DNA of 20,839 nt from Apostichopus californicus. Lineage: Eukaryota; Echinodermata; Holothuroidea; Aspidochirotida; Stichopodidae. The notes beneath the pieces were generated by a model. The model did no database searches. It was not told the origin of the DNA and saw nothing but the letters and a program-made list of their open reading frames with translations. The stretch lies in contig JAIPMN010030104.1 in assembly GCA_020650975.1 (NCBI GenBank), forward strand, positions 665 through 21,503, given 5' to 3'. Below, piece after piece: positions 1 to 8,297 of this stretch. Numbering within the stretch: position 1 is the first letter of the stretch; each line of letters opens with the position of its first letter. The position numbers were made by a program, and so were the translations under genes.

Positions 1-334
1 GACAATATATTCCCCCTTATTAAATTACAACATAAACTTGGGCCAACTCTGTTACAGGCACTTTTCCCAGTATTAATTCCATGTTGTCTGTGCTTGTCAA
101 ATTATTAGTATCAGGTTTTTTAGCCATGACCTCACTATTGAAAGTCATGAGTGTCCCAGTATATAAGGTTTATATACAAATTGAATATTGTGGTGGACTG
201 AGGGTAAACAAGTGGGACCCCCAGCAGCTTAGATGCATTTGATTGACAACCCAACACTTTGAGGGGATAATTAACTGGAATATCAGGTACATGATCTCAG
301 AGGAGCAGGAAAGTGGTACTTATTTCAGTCATAC

Positions 335-3300
335 CATTCCTGGTGTATCCAGCAACCTTGGATATTCCATAATAAATTGGCTGAGACTTGCATCGGACCT
401 GTTCTGTCCAAGCCATGCTGCTCTGTAAGCCTGAGTGAGTCTCATGTATTCCTTTACTTGGTCATTTGGACTGTGGTTATACTTCAGCCATTCAATCATT
501 TTCAAAGTCTCTTCATCATCTAAGAGAGGTTAAACAAAATGAAAACAGAATGCCAAAAGGCTTAGTGATTCCCTGTCCATAGTAAAAGACAACATGAGAA
601 GCAACATTGAATAAAAGATTTTCCAACTTATCCTTTAGCTGACCAGAAGTTTGCATTGATTGATGGATGCCTACATTGTTCATGTTTGCTGACCTTTGAA
701 TTCTATGAAAAACAATAGGGATCCTCAACCAGACCTGTCAACTTGCCTTGCTAAAAAAAAGGCGATTTAGAACTACCTGTCTTATCGTGCATACGAAAGC
801 TGAATTGAAATTGGATTAAACACCGGGAGTTTCCTAATTCATCCTGTGAGATAGGCTGGAAAAACGGGAGCCTCCCAGTAAAACCGGGAGAGTTGACAGG
901 TCTGCTCTATCCACCGAGGGGTACCAATGTACTAAGTTTGAGTGTCAAATAACTATAACTTCTTGAGGTCATGTTTACAAGCTTTTCATTCATTAACCTC
1001 TCTTGACTTCAAATGACCTTTGACCTCCATGAAATTCAATAGGGATCATCTACTTACCAAGGGCTACCTACATACTGAGTTTGAAGTTCCAAATGACTTA
1101 AACTCCTTTAAATATTGTGTTCAGTTACAAGGTTTTCAGACTATTACCTCTGTTGACCTCAAATGACCTTGGACCTCCATGAAAAAAATAGAGGGATCAT
1201 CTACTCACAAAGGGCTACCCACATACTAAGTTTAAGGTTCAAGCAACTTAACTTGGCACCTGACTGTTATAAGTGAAAAATCATTATGACATTTCATGCG
1301 ATTTTATTACATACCTGTAGGAAAGACTGGGGCTGTAGGAGTATCAGTTACTTAGCCTACACAGTTAAAAGAAATTGACCCATATCCCTTACTGAGTATA
1401 TTGTATGTAGACTGTTCAAGATAATGTTTTAGTACCTTTTGGATCTGTTTTTATGTTGAACTTTACAGGTGTAGGCTTCTTTACTTCTTTCGGTGTTGCT
1501 TCTTGTTTCTCAAAGGCACGGGATCGTTTTCGGACATTGCGCAATCTTTCCTCAAGATAGCCTGTAGCAGGATGTTTCCCATGGGCTTTTGTGTACCATG
1601 CTTCCTATAGTCCACAGATAAAAATAGGACATATATAGTTAACTTCAATTGTTCAATTACACAGACTATAGTCTTGGCAAAGACTGTTTGTTGGAGTATA
1701 TCATATTTTACTGCAATGGCATAACCAGTGGGGCAAGAGCCCCCAATTGGGCACCCCCCCCCCAAATTGACATACAAGTAACTTAGTAAGATAGAAATGA
1801 TGCACCATTATGCATCTCGTCCACCCCTCAAATACAAGAATTTGATCCCCTCCCCTTACACCCCTTCCCCATATCTTGTCCCCCTCCCCTTGCCCAGACT
1901 CCTTGCTACCCTTCAGCTCTCCCCCACCCCCACCAAAATGTCTGATTATGCTACTGTTTTACTACAATTAATAGCACACTGTTAACTCTCTGTTCAGCAA
2001 GCTATATAGCTATTAATAAGTAGTCTTGACCATTTTTGCAAAGGTGACACATCCATGCTTTGGTAAATTGATGAAATTGTCTATACACTGTGTATATAAA
2101 GGAAATCTGTTCTACTGATAAATTCATTCTTGGCTATTAAATGGCACTTTAGATAATACTCACATATCCTTCTCCCTCACAATCTTTAAGATGCGGAAAC
2201 TCAGTCACAACTGCTTTCGCAAGGCTAATTTTCATGTTTGTTCCAACACTGTAAGAAAATTCAGATGCTTAAAATTTAGTGTAGTCTAACCATCAGTATT
2301 ATTTCAATTGTAAAAAATTTCTAGTCAACCTAGAAGGCCAGGGTACAACTAACTTCCTCTTTTCATATCATCACAAATTTGAAGATTTTCAACTCTCACC
2401 TTGTAAACTCATTAATATTCATGATGTGAGCACCAAAAACAATAGAGGTCTTTATCGCACTACAATGCATCAACGTAGCAAGTATGGAGATCATCCATCA
2501 TTCCCTTATTGAGTTATTGCGCTCACAAGGCAAATGTCACATACCCCGCACACACGCAAACTTGAATTCATAGGTTCCTTTTGTTTCCAGCAAGGAACAA
2601 AAAATAATATCCCCACACCCACCCCTCCCCCCGAGAAAAAAACAGTACTATACAGACCTTTGTCCGTATTTCTCGATAAGATGGGACACCAATATTCTGA
2701 CCATCTGGAGTCTCTCCCGTACTCCCAGAAATCCTTGATCTAGTTGTGTTAATATGTTTGTTTGTTTAGAACCTTCAATAATTGCTCTTACATCCTGAGG
2801 GAAAAAAAAGAAAAAGATATATATCAATATTATGAAAATAATACAGTACAACATTATAAAAGTAGAGCAGCAATGGGCTAATGGTATCTGTAGTACATGC
2901 ATGTGCTGTTTGTGCACCATAATAAGAATGACCAAAATAACTTGAACACCCATAGAAAAATATCTGTATGCAATGTGCACATTGTGCAAATTTGGCCAAT
3001 ATCCAATTCTTTCTTTGAGGAGGAAAGTATGTATTAGTAATTGTATGTACCAACTATGAGATTCATCCAGGTTGCAGACATAGGGTTCATCTAATTATCA
3101 CGTTTATCCATGTTCTGACCAGTGAGTTAGACTGATAACAAAGTTTGTTTTTTTTTACCCCTGGTCACCCCTCGTGTGACCTATTCTAAAGTCAATTGGT
3201 TTCATTTAATGTCTATGGGCAATATTTGTATCATGTATGAGAATCATCCAATTTCACCCATTAAGTTTGCCCGATACAAGGTTTTATGTGATTGACAACT

Positions 3301-3950
3301 ATAGCCCTCAAATTACCATTATCCTGCAAATCAACAGGGGCTAAATCTATTCAATCAATCCAACATCCATAGATACACCAATTTTCGAGTTTCATCAAAG
3401 TTTCCTCCACTGTGTTAGTAGCTTGATTATATATGTATCTCAGTCCAATGGTTCAAACACTTTGCAATCCATTAAGAGCTTATTTAGAGCACAGTATAAC
3501 AAAGTATAAATGGAAGCTCCTGTAATCAGATTAAAATAAGAAAACTCAGTGTAAATTTACAGTTTTTTTTTTTGTTGAGAATGTGTGAAATCTGGGGGTT
3601 GCTGAATTGTTGTTAAAAAATATATGGAGTTCAAATTCCAAAGGGGCACTTTTCAATATCAAAGGAGGCACTTTTCAATTTTTTTGCAAAAGTGTGGGTA
3701 AATGACCAAGTGCACCCACCCCCAGCTCCTTCAACCATGAAGATGATTCATCATATTCTTAGACTTCATTCTCCTGAATACTTACAAATTTTTTATCCTG
3801 TATTGGTGAATGAGAACTTAGGCCTCTGCTTTTAGCAAGGGAGAGTTCGGCATCGTCAATATCACTCTCACTGCTACCGGAAGTTGATAAAATGATAGTG
3901 CTTGGTAATGAATCTGATGAGCTAGCATTGCTTGAGTCTTCTTGGTTCTC
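335..3950 (-). CDS. Exons 4-8: Ser-rich linker and SAMD3-like C-terminal modules
   Basis: Exon 4 (3950-3786, donor GTAAGT) is a Ser/Asp-rich linker starting ENQEDSSNASSSDSLPS. Exon 5 (2794-2658, acceptor after a pyrimidine run ending CCCTCAG) gives DVRAIIEGSK and then RLQMVRILVSHLIEKYGQ. Exon 6 (2248-2164, donor GTGAGT) gives SVGTNMKISLAKAVVTEF and then DCEGEGY. Exon 7 (1604-1436) gives EAWYTKAHGKHPATGYLEER, then a Lys/Arg-rich tail. Exon 8 (519-335) gives EWLKYNHSPNDQVKEYMRL and then EYPRLLDTPGM. From memory this is the order in proteins called SAMD3-like in fish and invertebrates (helical basic modules of unknown function); no search was run. Because the exons are short and joined only in phase, their agreement is strong evidence of one real gene. 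Confidence 0.72.
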
Positions 3951-6900
3951 CTACACACAATTAACAACAAGAACATTGACATCTTGATTGCATGCATGTT
4001 TTTCATTTTGTCACATGCATTCCTTTAAGAGAAACATCATATGGTCATGCAAGCCTGTACCTCACTGGAATGTAGTAGTGGTCATCATCCAGCAAATATG
4101 ATTTATTTGCATGCAGCGGCCTAAAATCTACAAGTTCCTCAACAAGTATGCATGTAAAGTTTACTGGCTCAACTGGCAAAGCAGCATAGGCATGATAGTG
4201 TTTTGAGAATAAAATGGTTTCCCACAACTCACAGATCAGCTTAAAAGATCCATCTTGAAGAACTGCAACATGGACAATCTTTGCAAACACTGGATCATAA
4301 CACTCTGTTTTATCAACAACGACCATCATACCTGGTCGATAACATACACCATAAAGCTTCACCCAATTTGCTATAAATATGTCATCATACATGGGATAGT
4401 TTCCAAGAGCAACCGAAATGGCATGAGCACTGTCAAGAGCAGCAAGTAGCATATTTTCGCCATTTCCAATTTCTTTCTGCCTGCTATTTAAATCTTTACC
4501 AGAAAGCAGTCTGTGGCATAGATTCATTTGGTGTTTCACAGCCATGCTTTTCAAAGGGTTCTTAAAGTTATTAATAATAGATGCAAATCGTTTAAAGAAA
4601 AAGTGTTTTCCTTCAAATCTCATGCACCAGAAATTAATAATGGGACCAATTCTTCTGATTGCTTCAGGGTAGTGTAACATGAAGTGATGTTTTGGCTTAA
4701 GGTGGCGATCTGGAAACAAAGTTAGGTAGAGTTCATGATGATCTTTAAGAAGATTCTTCAAAACAATAGTGTCTTCAAATGTTACACAGGGAGCAAAAAT
4801 AAAATCCATACATTGAAGTAACATTAGTAACAACTCCCAAAATATGTTATCTTCATTTACTAGGTCACCTATTATTAAAGGAATATGCCGAAGTAATGCC
4901 CACATTTGGCCTGCAGACTGTCCAGTTGCTCCATCCGGATTTTGGAGTTGTTTTTCTGATAAGCAGCATGGCTTGTTGATATTATCAGGAAAACCATAGC
5001 TATAGCTTGTAATTCTTCCATTTAATGTACTTAAACTAAATCTCCCATCAGCTATCAATAAACTCATAACCAATTTAAATTCTAGAGGACCAACTCCTTC
5101 CAAGATGTCGTGCATCACATCTGGCGCATAGTTTTCTGTGACATGGAAGTACCCCAGTTCATTAAAAATTGAGGAACTTTTTATACCAGTCATTGTCAAA
5201 TTTGCTTCATAGACATCTTCTGCGTAGTTGATTCGATTTCTTTTCAGTGCCTGGTCAACAACCAGTTGTGACCTCATCATATTTCTATGCACTCGGCACT
5301 GCCTGCATGGGTGATTGGCTGTAAAACTTTCTACAAACCCAAGGAGGGAGTTCATGCCCAAGTTATCCCCAGTAATCTGGGCAATACCAACATTAACATT
5401 TCCGTCAAAACTGACAGAAGAAATATCAATCCCGTTCGTGGCTAGATCTTTTAAGTCATTAATTAATGGTTCCAGCACAACGTTAAATCCATACTGCTTA
5501 ATGTGATCATGTTTACACATGGCTACAAGATAACAATTTTCTAATGTTGATAAGAATTTTGCATGAAGGTTGAGTATTGTAAAGTAGAAAACACCAATCT
5601 TATGGGTACCAGCTTTTGCCCCTAAGGGATTTGTCACTTCACATTCATCATAATACAATAATAGACGTATGTTCTTCTTCTCAGAGAATATTGGGTGATG
5701 TTTGCAATGAGAGCTATCCTGAAAGCTTCTCAGTATGCCATCGTCAGCTTTACTCTGCTGGTATTTCAGGATTTCTTCAATGTAACCCTCACTCTCTAGT
5801 ATTAGCTTCAGCAATGGTTTTAAAGGAATATACTGAAACGTTTTTTGTTGGAGAGTTTGCAAAACATGACCAGTGGATGTCTGTGCTCTTTGAACATATT
5901 CAGGTGCTATTGGCTTTTCAGTGGGAGCTACGTATTTATCAGATGCCAGAAAAAACTTGTTTTGTTTGTAAGCAGTGTCAATGTCTTCAAATGGATTTTT
6001 CAAACTCTTTAAGCTGGTTAAAAATTCTTGTAGCTGTGCCATGTCCAGAACATTGTCCTCTGCAATTTTGTTAATATTGTATTCACAAAATTCAACTATT
6101 TCAGAACATAAACTAGATGTATGTCTAACTACGCTATCGACTGTTGTCTGCAGGACATTATTTTGACCTTTTAAAAAACTCACAAGGCCAGCAGCTTTTT
6201 GCTTCAAGTCTTGTGGGAAATTTTGCCTCAATTCTGCCAAAGTTTCGTGGCCAACAGGTTGATTCTCTTCGTCTCTATCTTCACCTGCTTCAACCTCATT
6301 TATATTTTCTGCAATTGCTTCTTGTTCTTGCTGGTAATTGTCATTCATGTACTCCTCATTAAGCAAATGACTGTGAACTTTTAAAAGGTGTCTTTTAAGA
6401 CTCCAGGTCCATTGAAAGGTACGCATGCACCCTTCTTGGGAGCATATAAAATTTCTTCTGAATTGTCTATAGTTTAAAATGTGATGTACAGTTTCATAAT
6501 GAAAAAATAGAGCTTTTATCCTGCCTGTGCTAAAGTTTTGGCACATGGAACACTGCAATGCCATTGTGTTGTCTTTAAATTAATTATCAGCAAAGAGATT
6601 ACACAGTACCTGCATTTTGAATATGTTGAAATGCTGCAGGAATTTAAGCCGGATGCCAACTTTTGGTATTACATCTTTCACAGAATGTTTGTCTAATAAT
6701 CTAAAGCTGTCCTCATCTATGGCATTTTCTATGGAAATAAAAAAATTAATATTTTTTATTAGTTTTTTAATTTTAAATGCTCATATGAAACTAGTAGGCA
6801 AGGGGAAATACAGATAATAATTAAACTTGTAACAATGAATCAATAATACATCAATTGAAAGAAAATGAAATAGAGGTTCTTTTGGCATTGTCACTTTGTG

Positions 6901-7894
6901 GCTTAATAGTATATTCAAAGAAATATTTCAGTTTGGAATATTAAGTGCACGAAATTTGGGTTATACCATGCTACTACTAGCCTAGGCTATCTTCACATAG
7001 ACTAGCTATGTCTAGATTTTAGTTTACCTCTGTTGAAACTATACTAGCCTATACCAAAGAATATTTGCCTAGATGCTAGTTGCTACGTCAATAAGATATA
7101 ATATAAAGTTCTGAAGTTGTTACAAAATGGCATATATAGCTAAGGGCAGGCCTATGTTAGTTTGTAACCTAACTTAGTTTCAAACTTACTGGTAGGGCCT
7201 ATAATCCTAACTTAGCCTGGGGCCTACGTACCTATTTTGACTTGAAATGTAAGTTTGAGTTGACCATACTGACACAGCCATCGAAGACCATGCAACCTCA
7301 TTTTTTAGTAATGACGTCTTACCCTTATAGTTATATTTGGTAGGCTATATAACTTAAAGTTATAACGTTATTTAGAGCATTTTCTAATGCAAGTCTATCC
7401 TATGCTATTTTTAAGAATGGATAGTCTTAGCCTATAAGTATAAGTTAATCTTACGTAGTGAAGTTAGGCCTATGCTTCATCAAAGACCAAACGTTACTAG
7501 TCGTTCGGCCTAACAATAGTAACATTATACTTGTCTTAGCCTCTAACGTTATTTTTAGTTAAACTTACGTTGTGAGGTTAGGCCTATGCTTCATCAAAGA
7601 CCAAACGTTAGGTCTAACATTACAGCTATCTACGTATCACTATCAGTATCACTATCAGGGTAATTATGGGCTTGTCTGAACCACGGCGCTCGCAGCACAA
7701 ATAACATGTTACTTAGGCCTAGCCTATCATCATATCTACAATGGCATACTATTATATAGTATTTAACTAGTTAACGTTGCGAGCGCCTGTGGCCTGAACT
7801 AGTCAGCATACTTTGGCGTATATTTACCTTTGAATATTGGTATTAACATTGGCAAACCCCAGTCATCAAGGATGGAACTAACAAAAGTGTCCAT
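335..7894 (-). CDS. SAM-C2H2-CACTA transposase fusion gene (8 exons seen, 3' end outside window)
   Basis: No single frame shows this gene; I assembled it from splice signals. Exons on the minus strand are 7894-7828, 6728-6610, 6552-4066, 3950-3786, 2794-2658, 2248-2164, 1604-1436 and 519-335. All introns start GT and end AG, and all seven junctions keep phase, giving 1138 codons with no stop. Order: SAM domain (1-62), two C2H2 fingers (63-122), acidic linker, transposase core (about 350-760), C-terminal part of the transposase to 891, Ser/Asp-rich linker (892-946), helical modules (947-1138). The start ATG lies in GAAAATGG, with about 330 bp between it and the transposon terminus. The last exon ends in PRLLDTPGM with a GTATGA donor, and I find no convincing ninth exon in 1-334, so the gene probably continues off the window. 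Likely role: nuclear transposase of its own element. A domesticated host gene is the alternative. Confidence 0.78.
730..904. mobile_element. MITE with perfect 14-bp terminal inverted repeats
   Basis: CAGACCTGTCAACT at 730-743 is exactly inverted at 891-904 (AGTTGACAGGTCTG). The 175-bp interior is non-coding and has short GGGAG/CTCCC inverted motifs near the right side (835-885). It lies in the intron between exons 7 and 8 of the transposase gene. I see no clear target-site duplication. The superfamily is not assignable from this end alone. It is a non-autonomous insertion inside another transposon. Confidence 0.65.
908..1255. repeat. Minisatellite array, unit about 145-150 bp, about 2.3 copies
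   Basis: Recurring blocks are TACTAAGTTT-like (931, 1074, 1225) and TGACCTCCATGA-like (1021, 1171), giving spacings of 143-151 bp. Units contain repeated TGACCT half-sites. At 1014-1026 two are perfectly spaced by one base (TGACCTTTGACCT), matching a DR1 nuclear-receptor element on the minus strand. The array lies in intron 7. Its core also matches the array near 18040-18860 when reverse-complemented. Confidence 0.7.
1730..1945. repeat. C-rich low-complexity stretch in intron 6
   Basis: A C10 run (1754-1763) preceded by GCCCCCAATTGGGC is followed by about 120 bases rich in CCCC and CCT (about 1820-1945). There is no credible coding reading: the open frames here are proline-rich artefacts of the composition. 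It lies between exons 7 and 6 of the transposase gene. Confidence 0.5.
2795..3785 (-). other. Intron 4 of the transposase gene, no gene inside
   Basis: About 990 bases bounded by GTAAGT and CCCTCAG. I see no coding exon. It contains AT-rich sequence, a T-run near 3560 and a short direct repeat, GGCACTTTTCAAT, at 3645-3657 and 3667-3679 (22-base period). Confidence 0.5.
4045..6564 (-). CDS. Large exon 3: C2H2 zinc fingers plus CACTA-type transposase core
   Basis: This is an uninterrupted 839-codon frame. Two zinc fingers lie at its N-terminus (residue numbers of this frame): C5-x2-C8-x13-H22-x4-H27 and C41-x4-C46-x12-H59-x4-H64. A glutamine/acid-rich linker follows. The core carries the motifs I associate with animal EnSpm transposase-like proteins: YYDE (D306), NPLGAKAGTHKIGVFY, SFDG (D387), GDNLGMNSLLGF (D400), CRQC (420-423), APDVMHDILEG (481-490), KPKHHFMLHYPE (623-634) and MRFEGKHFFF (E651). 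Which acids are catalytic is not established here. The frame ends TGA at 4045, but an in-phase GTGAGG donor after codon Pro (4066) lets it splice on. Likewise CAG|TGT at 6552 is an in-phase acceptor that joins it to the SAM exons. A shorter isoform starting at ATG 6564 is possible. Confidence 0.85.
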   Translation of the reverse strand: MALQCSMCQNFSTGRIKALFFHYETVHHILNYRQFRRNFICSQEGCMRTFQWTWSLKRHLLKVHSHLLNEEYMNDNYQQEQEAIAENINEVEAGEDRDEENQPVGHETLAELRQNFPQDLKQKAAGLVSFLKGQNNVLQTTVDSVVRHTSSLCSEIVEFCEYNINKIAEDNVLDMAQLQEFLTSLKSLKNPFEDIDTAYKQNKFFLASDKYVAPTEKPIAPEYVQRAQTSTGHVLQTLQQKTFQYIPLKPLLKLILESEGYIEEILKYQQSKADDGILRSFQDSSHCKHHPIFSEKKNIRLLLYYDECEVTNPLGAKAGTHKIGVFYFTILNLHAKFLSTLENCYLVAMCKHDHIKQYGFNVVLEPLINDLKDLATNGIDISSVSFDGNVNVGIAQITGDNLGMNSLLGFVESFTANHPCRQCRVHRNMMRSQLVVDQALKRNRINYAEDVYEANLTMTGIKSSSIFNELGYFHVTENYAPDVMHDILEGVGPLEFKLVMSLLIADGRFSLSTLNGRITSYSYGFPDNINKPCCLSEKQLQNPDGATGQSAGQMWALLRHIPLIIGDLVNEDNIFWELLLMLLQCMDFIFAPCVTFEDTIVLKNLLKDHHELYLTLFPDRHLKPKHHFMLHYPEAIRRIGPIINFWCMRFEGKHFFFKRFASIINNFKNPLKSMAVKHQMNLCHRLLSGKDLNSRQKEIGNGENMLLAALDSAHAISVALGNYPMYDDIFIANWVKLYGVCYRPGMMVVVDKTECYDPVFAKIVHVAVLQDGSFKLICELWETILFSKHYHAYAALPVEPVNFTCILVEELVDFRPLHANKSYLLDDDHYYIPVRYRLA
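6610..7894 (-). CDS. Exons 1-2: N-terminal SAM domain of the transposase gene
   Basis: Exon 1 (7894-7828, 22 codons plus one base) reads MDTFVSSILDDWGLPMLIPI and on to FK; donor GTAAAT. Exon 2 (6728-6610) follows a T-rich tract ending TTTCCATAG and completes the split codon as Glu. It continues ENAIDEDSFRLL and then DVIPKVGIRLKFL. The pattern Trp-Gly-Leu, E-x-x-I-D, L-x-L-L, I/V-K-D-V-I-P, G-x-R-L-K-F-L is characteristic of sterile alpha motif domains, which mediate protein oligomerisation. The exons are too short for a simple open-frame search, but the phases match exactly. Exon 2 ends CAG|GTACTG in phase 0. Confidence 0.75.
7424..7610. repeat. Imperfect direct duplication in intron 1
   Basis: A 34-base block beginning GTTAGGCCTATGCTTCATCA is identical at 7463-7496 and 7577-7610. 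Similarity extends upstream with gaps to GTCTTAGCCT at 7424 and 7533, so the duplicated unit is about 70-110 bp. The surrounding intron (6729-7827) is otherwise AT-rich and carries many short TAGGCCTA-like words. No coding exon is seen. Confidence 0.7.
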
Positions 7895-8070
7895 TTTCAG
7901 AGCCCATCAAAGTTTTTGATTCAACTAAGACTGCCTTCTTGGTCCTGAATTTACTTATGATTTGTAGATTTGTGTGACGGTGTTCAGCTGTAGTCTGCGA
8001 AAGGCGGCATGCAAAAACGCTGATAGTGGTCACATGACATAACTTATCCAATGAGAAAAGTCTTTGAGAG
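7895..8070 (-). promoter_or_regulatory. Probable 5' leader/promoter region of the transposase gene
   Basis: This is the segment between the subterminal repeats and the start codon at 7894. On the minus strand it holds an inverted CCAAT-type box (CTCATTGG, about 8047-8054) and a CATGTGAC E-box-like site near 8030. No clear TATA box is visible. Promoter function is inferred only from position between transposon terminus and gene start. Confidence 0.35.
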
Positions 8071-8222
8071 TGACCCAGTGCAAAAAGTCAAACTTTTATC
8101 GAGCTATTTCACAATTTCAAACAATCTTGCGTAATAACTCAACCAATACGACCCATTTCTGGGTACAGTATGGCTGACTCAGCAGATGGGTCACACAAAA
8201 TGACCCAGGTGTTTTTACAGTG
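8071..8222 (-). repeat. Transposon terminus with subterminal GGGTC repeats
   Basis: The terminal CACTG is at 8222-8218. GACCC/GGGTC motifs occur at 8072-8076 (TGACCCAG), 8150-8154, 8188-8192 (TGGGTCA) and 8201-8207 (TGACCCA). The last two form a 7-bp inverted repeat with a 7-nt spacer. In CACTA elements, clustered short subterminal repeats in both orientations bind the element-encoded protein; here the likely binder would be the zinc-finger transposase encoded next door. That binding is inference. Confidence 0.6.
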
Positions 8223-8225
8223 CAG

Positions 8226-8297
8226 GAGACTAACTAATGAAGAGTTGGCGGCCATCTTGTCTTACTCCTCACAGTGTTCAAGCTTGAAGGAGCTGCA
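8226..8297 (+). CDS. LRR exon abutting the transposon end
   Basis: Seventy-two bases, phase 2 at both ends, reading RLTNEELAAILSYSSQCSSL and KEL. The pattern L-T-x-E-E-L-x-x-I-L-x-x-S-x-x-C-x-x-L-x-x-L fits LRRs of NLR-type receptors. The acceptor CAG (8223-8225) follows directly on the transposon terminus at 8222. An alternative acceptor, ACAG at 8217-8220, lies inside the transposon and would add codons for Cys-Arg in the same frame. Confidence 0.6.

Larger units (their letters stand above)
1..8222 (-). mobile_element. CACTA/EnSpm-like DNA transposon, one end missing from window
   Basis: Read on the minus strand, the sequence begins at 8222 with CACTGTAAAAACACCTGG. Animal EnSpm elements are known to start with CACTG-type termini. 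Within 150 bp of this end lie several GGGTC/GACCC motifs in both orientations, which resembles the subterminal repeats of CACTA elements. About 330 bp inside, a transposase gene starts and runs away from the terminus. The gene is still coding at position 335, so the opposite terminus lies beyond position 1 and neither full length nor target-site duplication can be read. The base triplet just outside the terminus is CAG (8223-8225). The long uninterrupted coding sequence suggests a young, possibly autonomous copy. Seen: terminus, motifs, gene. Inferred: that they form one element. Confidence 0.72.

Noticed and set aside
60-240. Possible ninth exon of the transposase gene on the minus strand after CCCTCAG (about 200)
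   Set aside because: The phase-0 reading reaches a stop after about 20 codons and shows no continuity with the preceding module. The true next exon is more likely beyond position 1.
1797-1985. 62-codon proline-rich frame
   Set aside because: It is a product of C-rich low-complexity DNA with no splice or family support.
5616-6384. Several plus-strand open frames of 60-150 codons
   Set aside because: They are shadows of the transposase exon on the minus strand, with no family features of their own.
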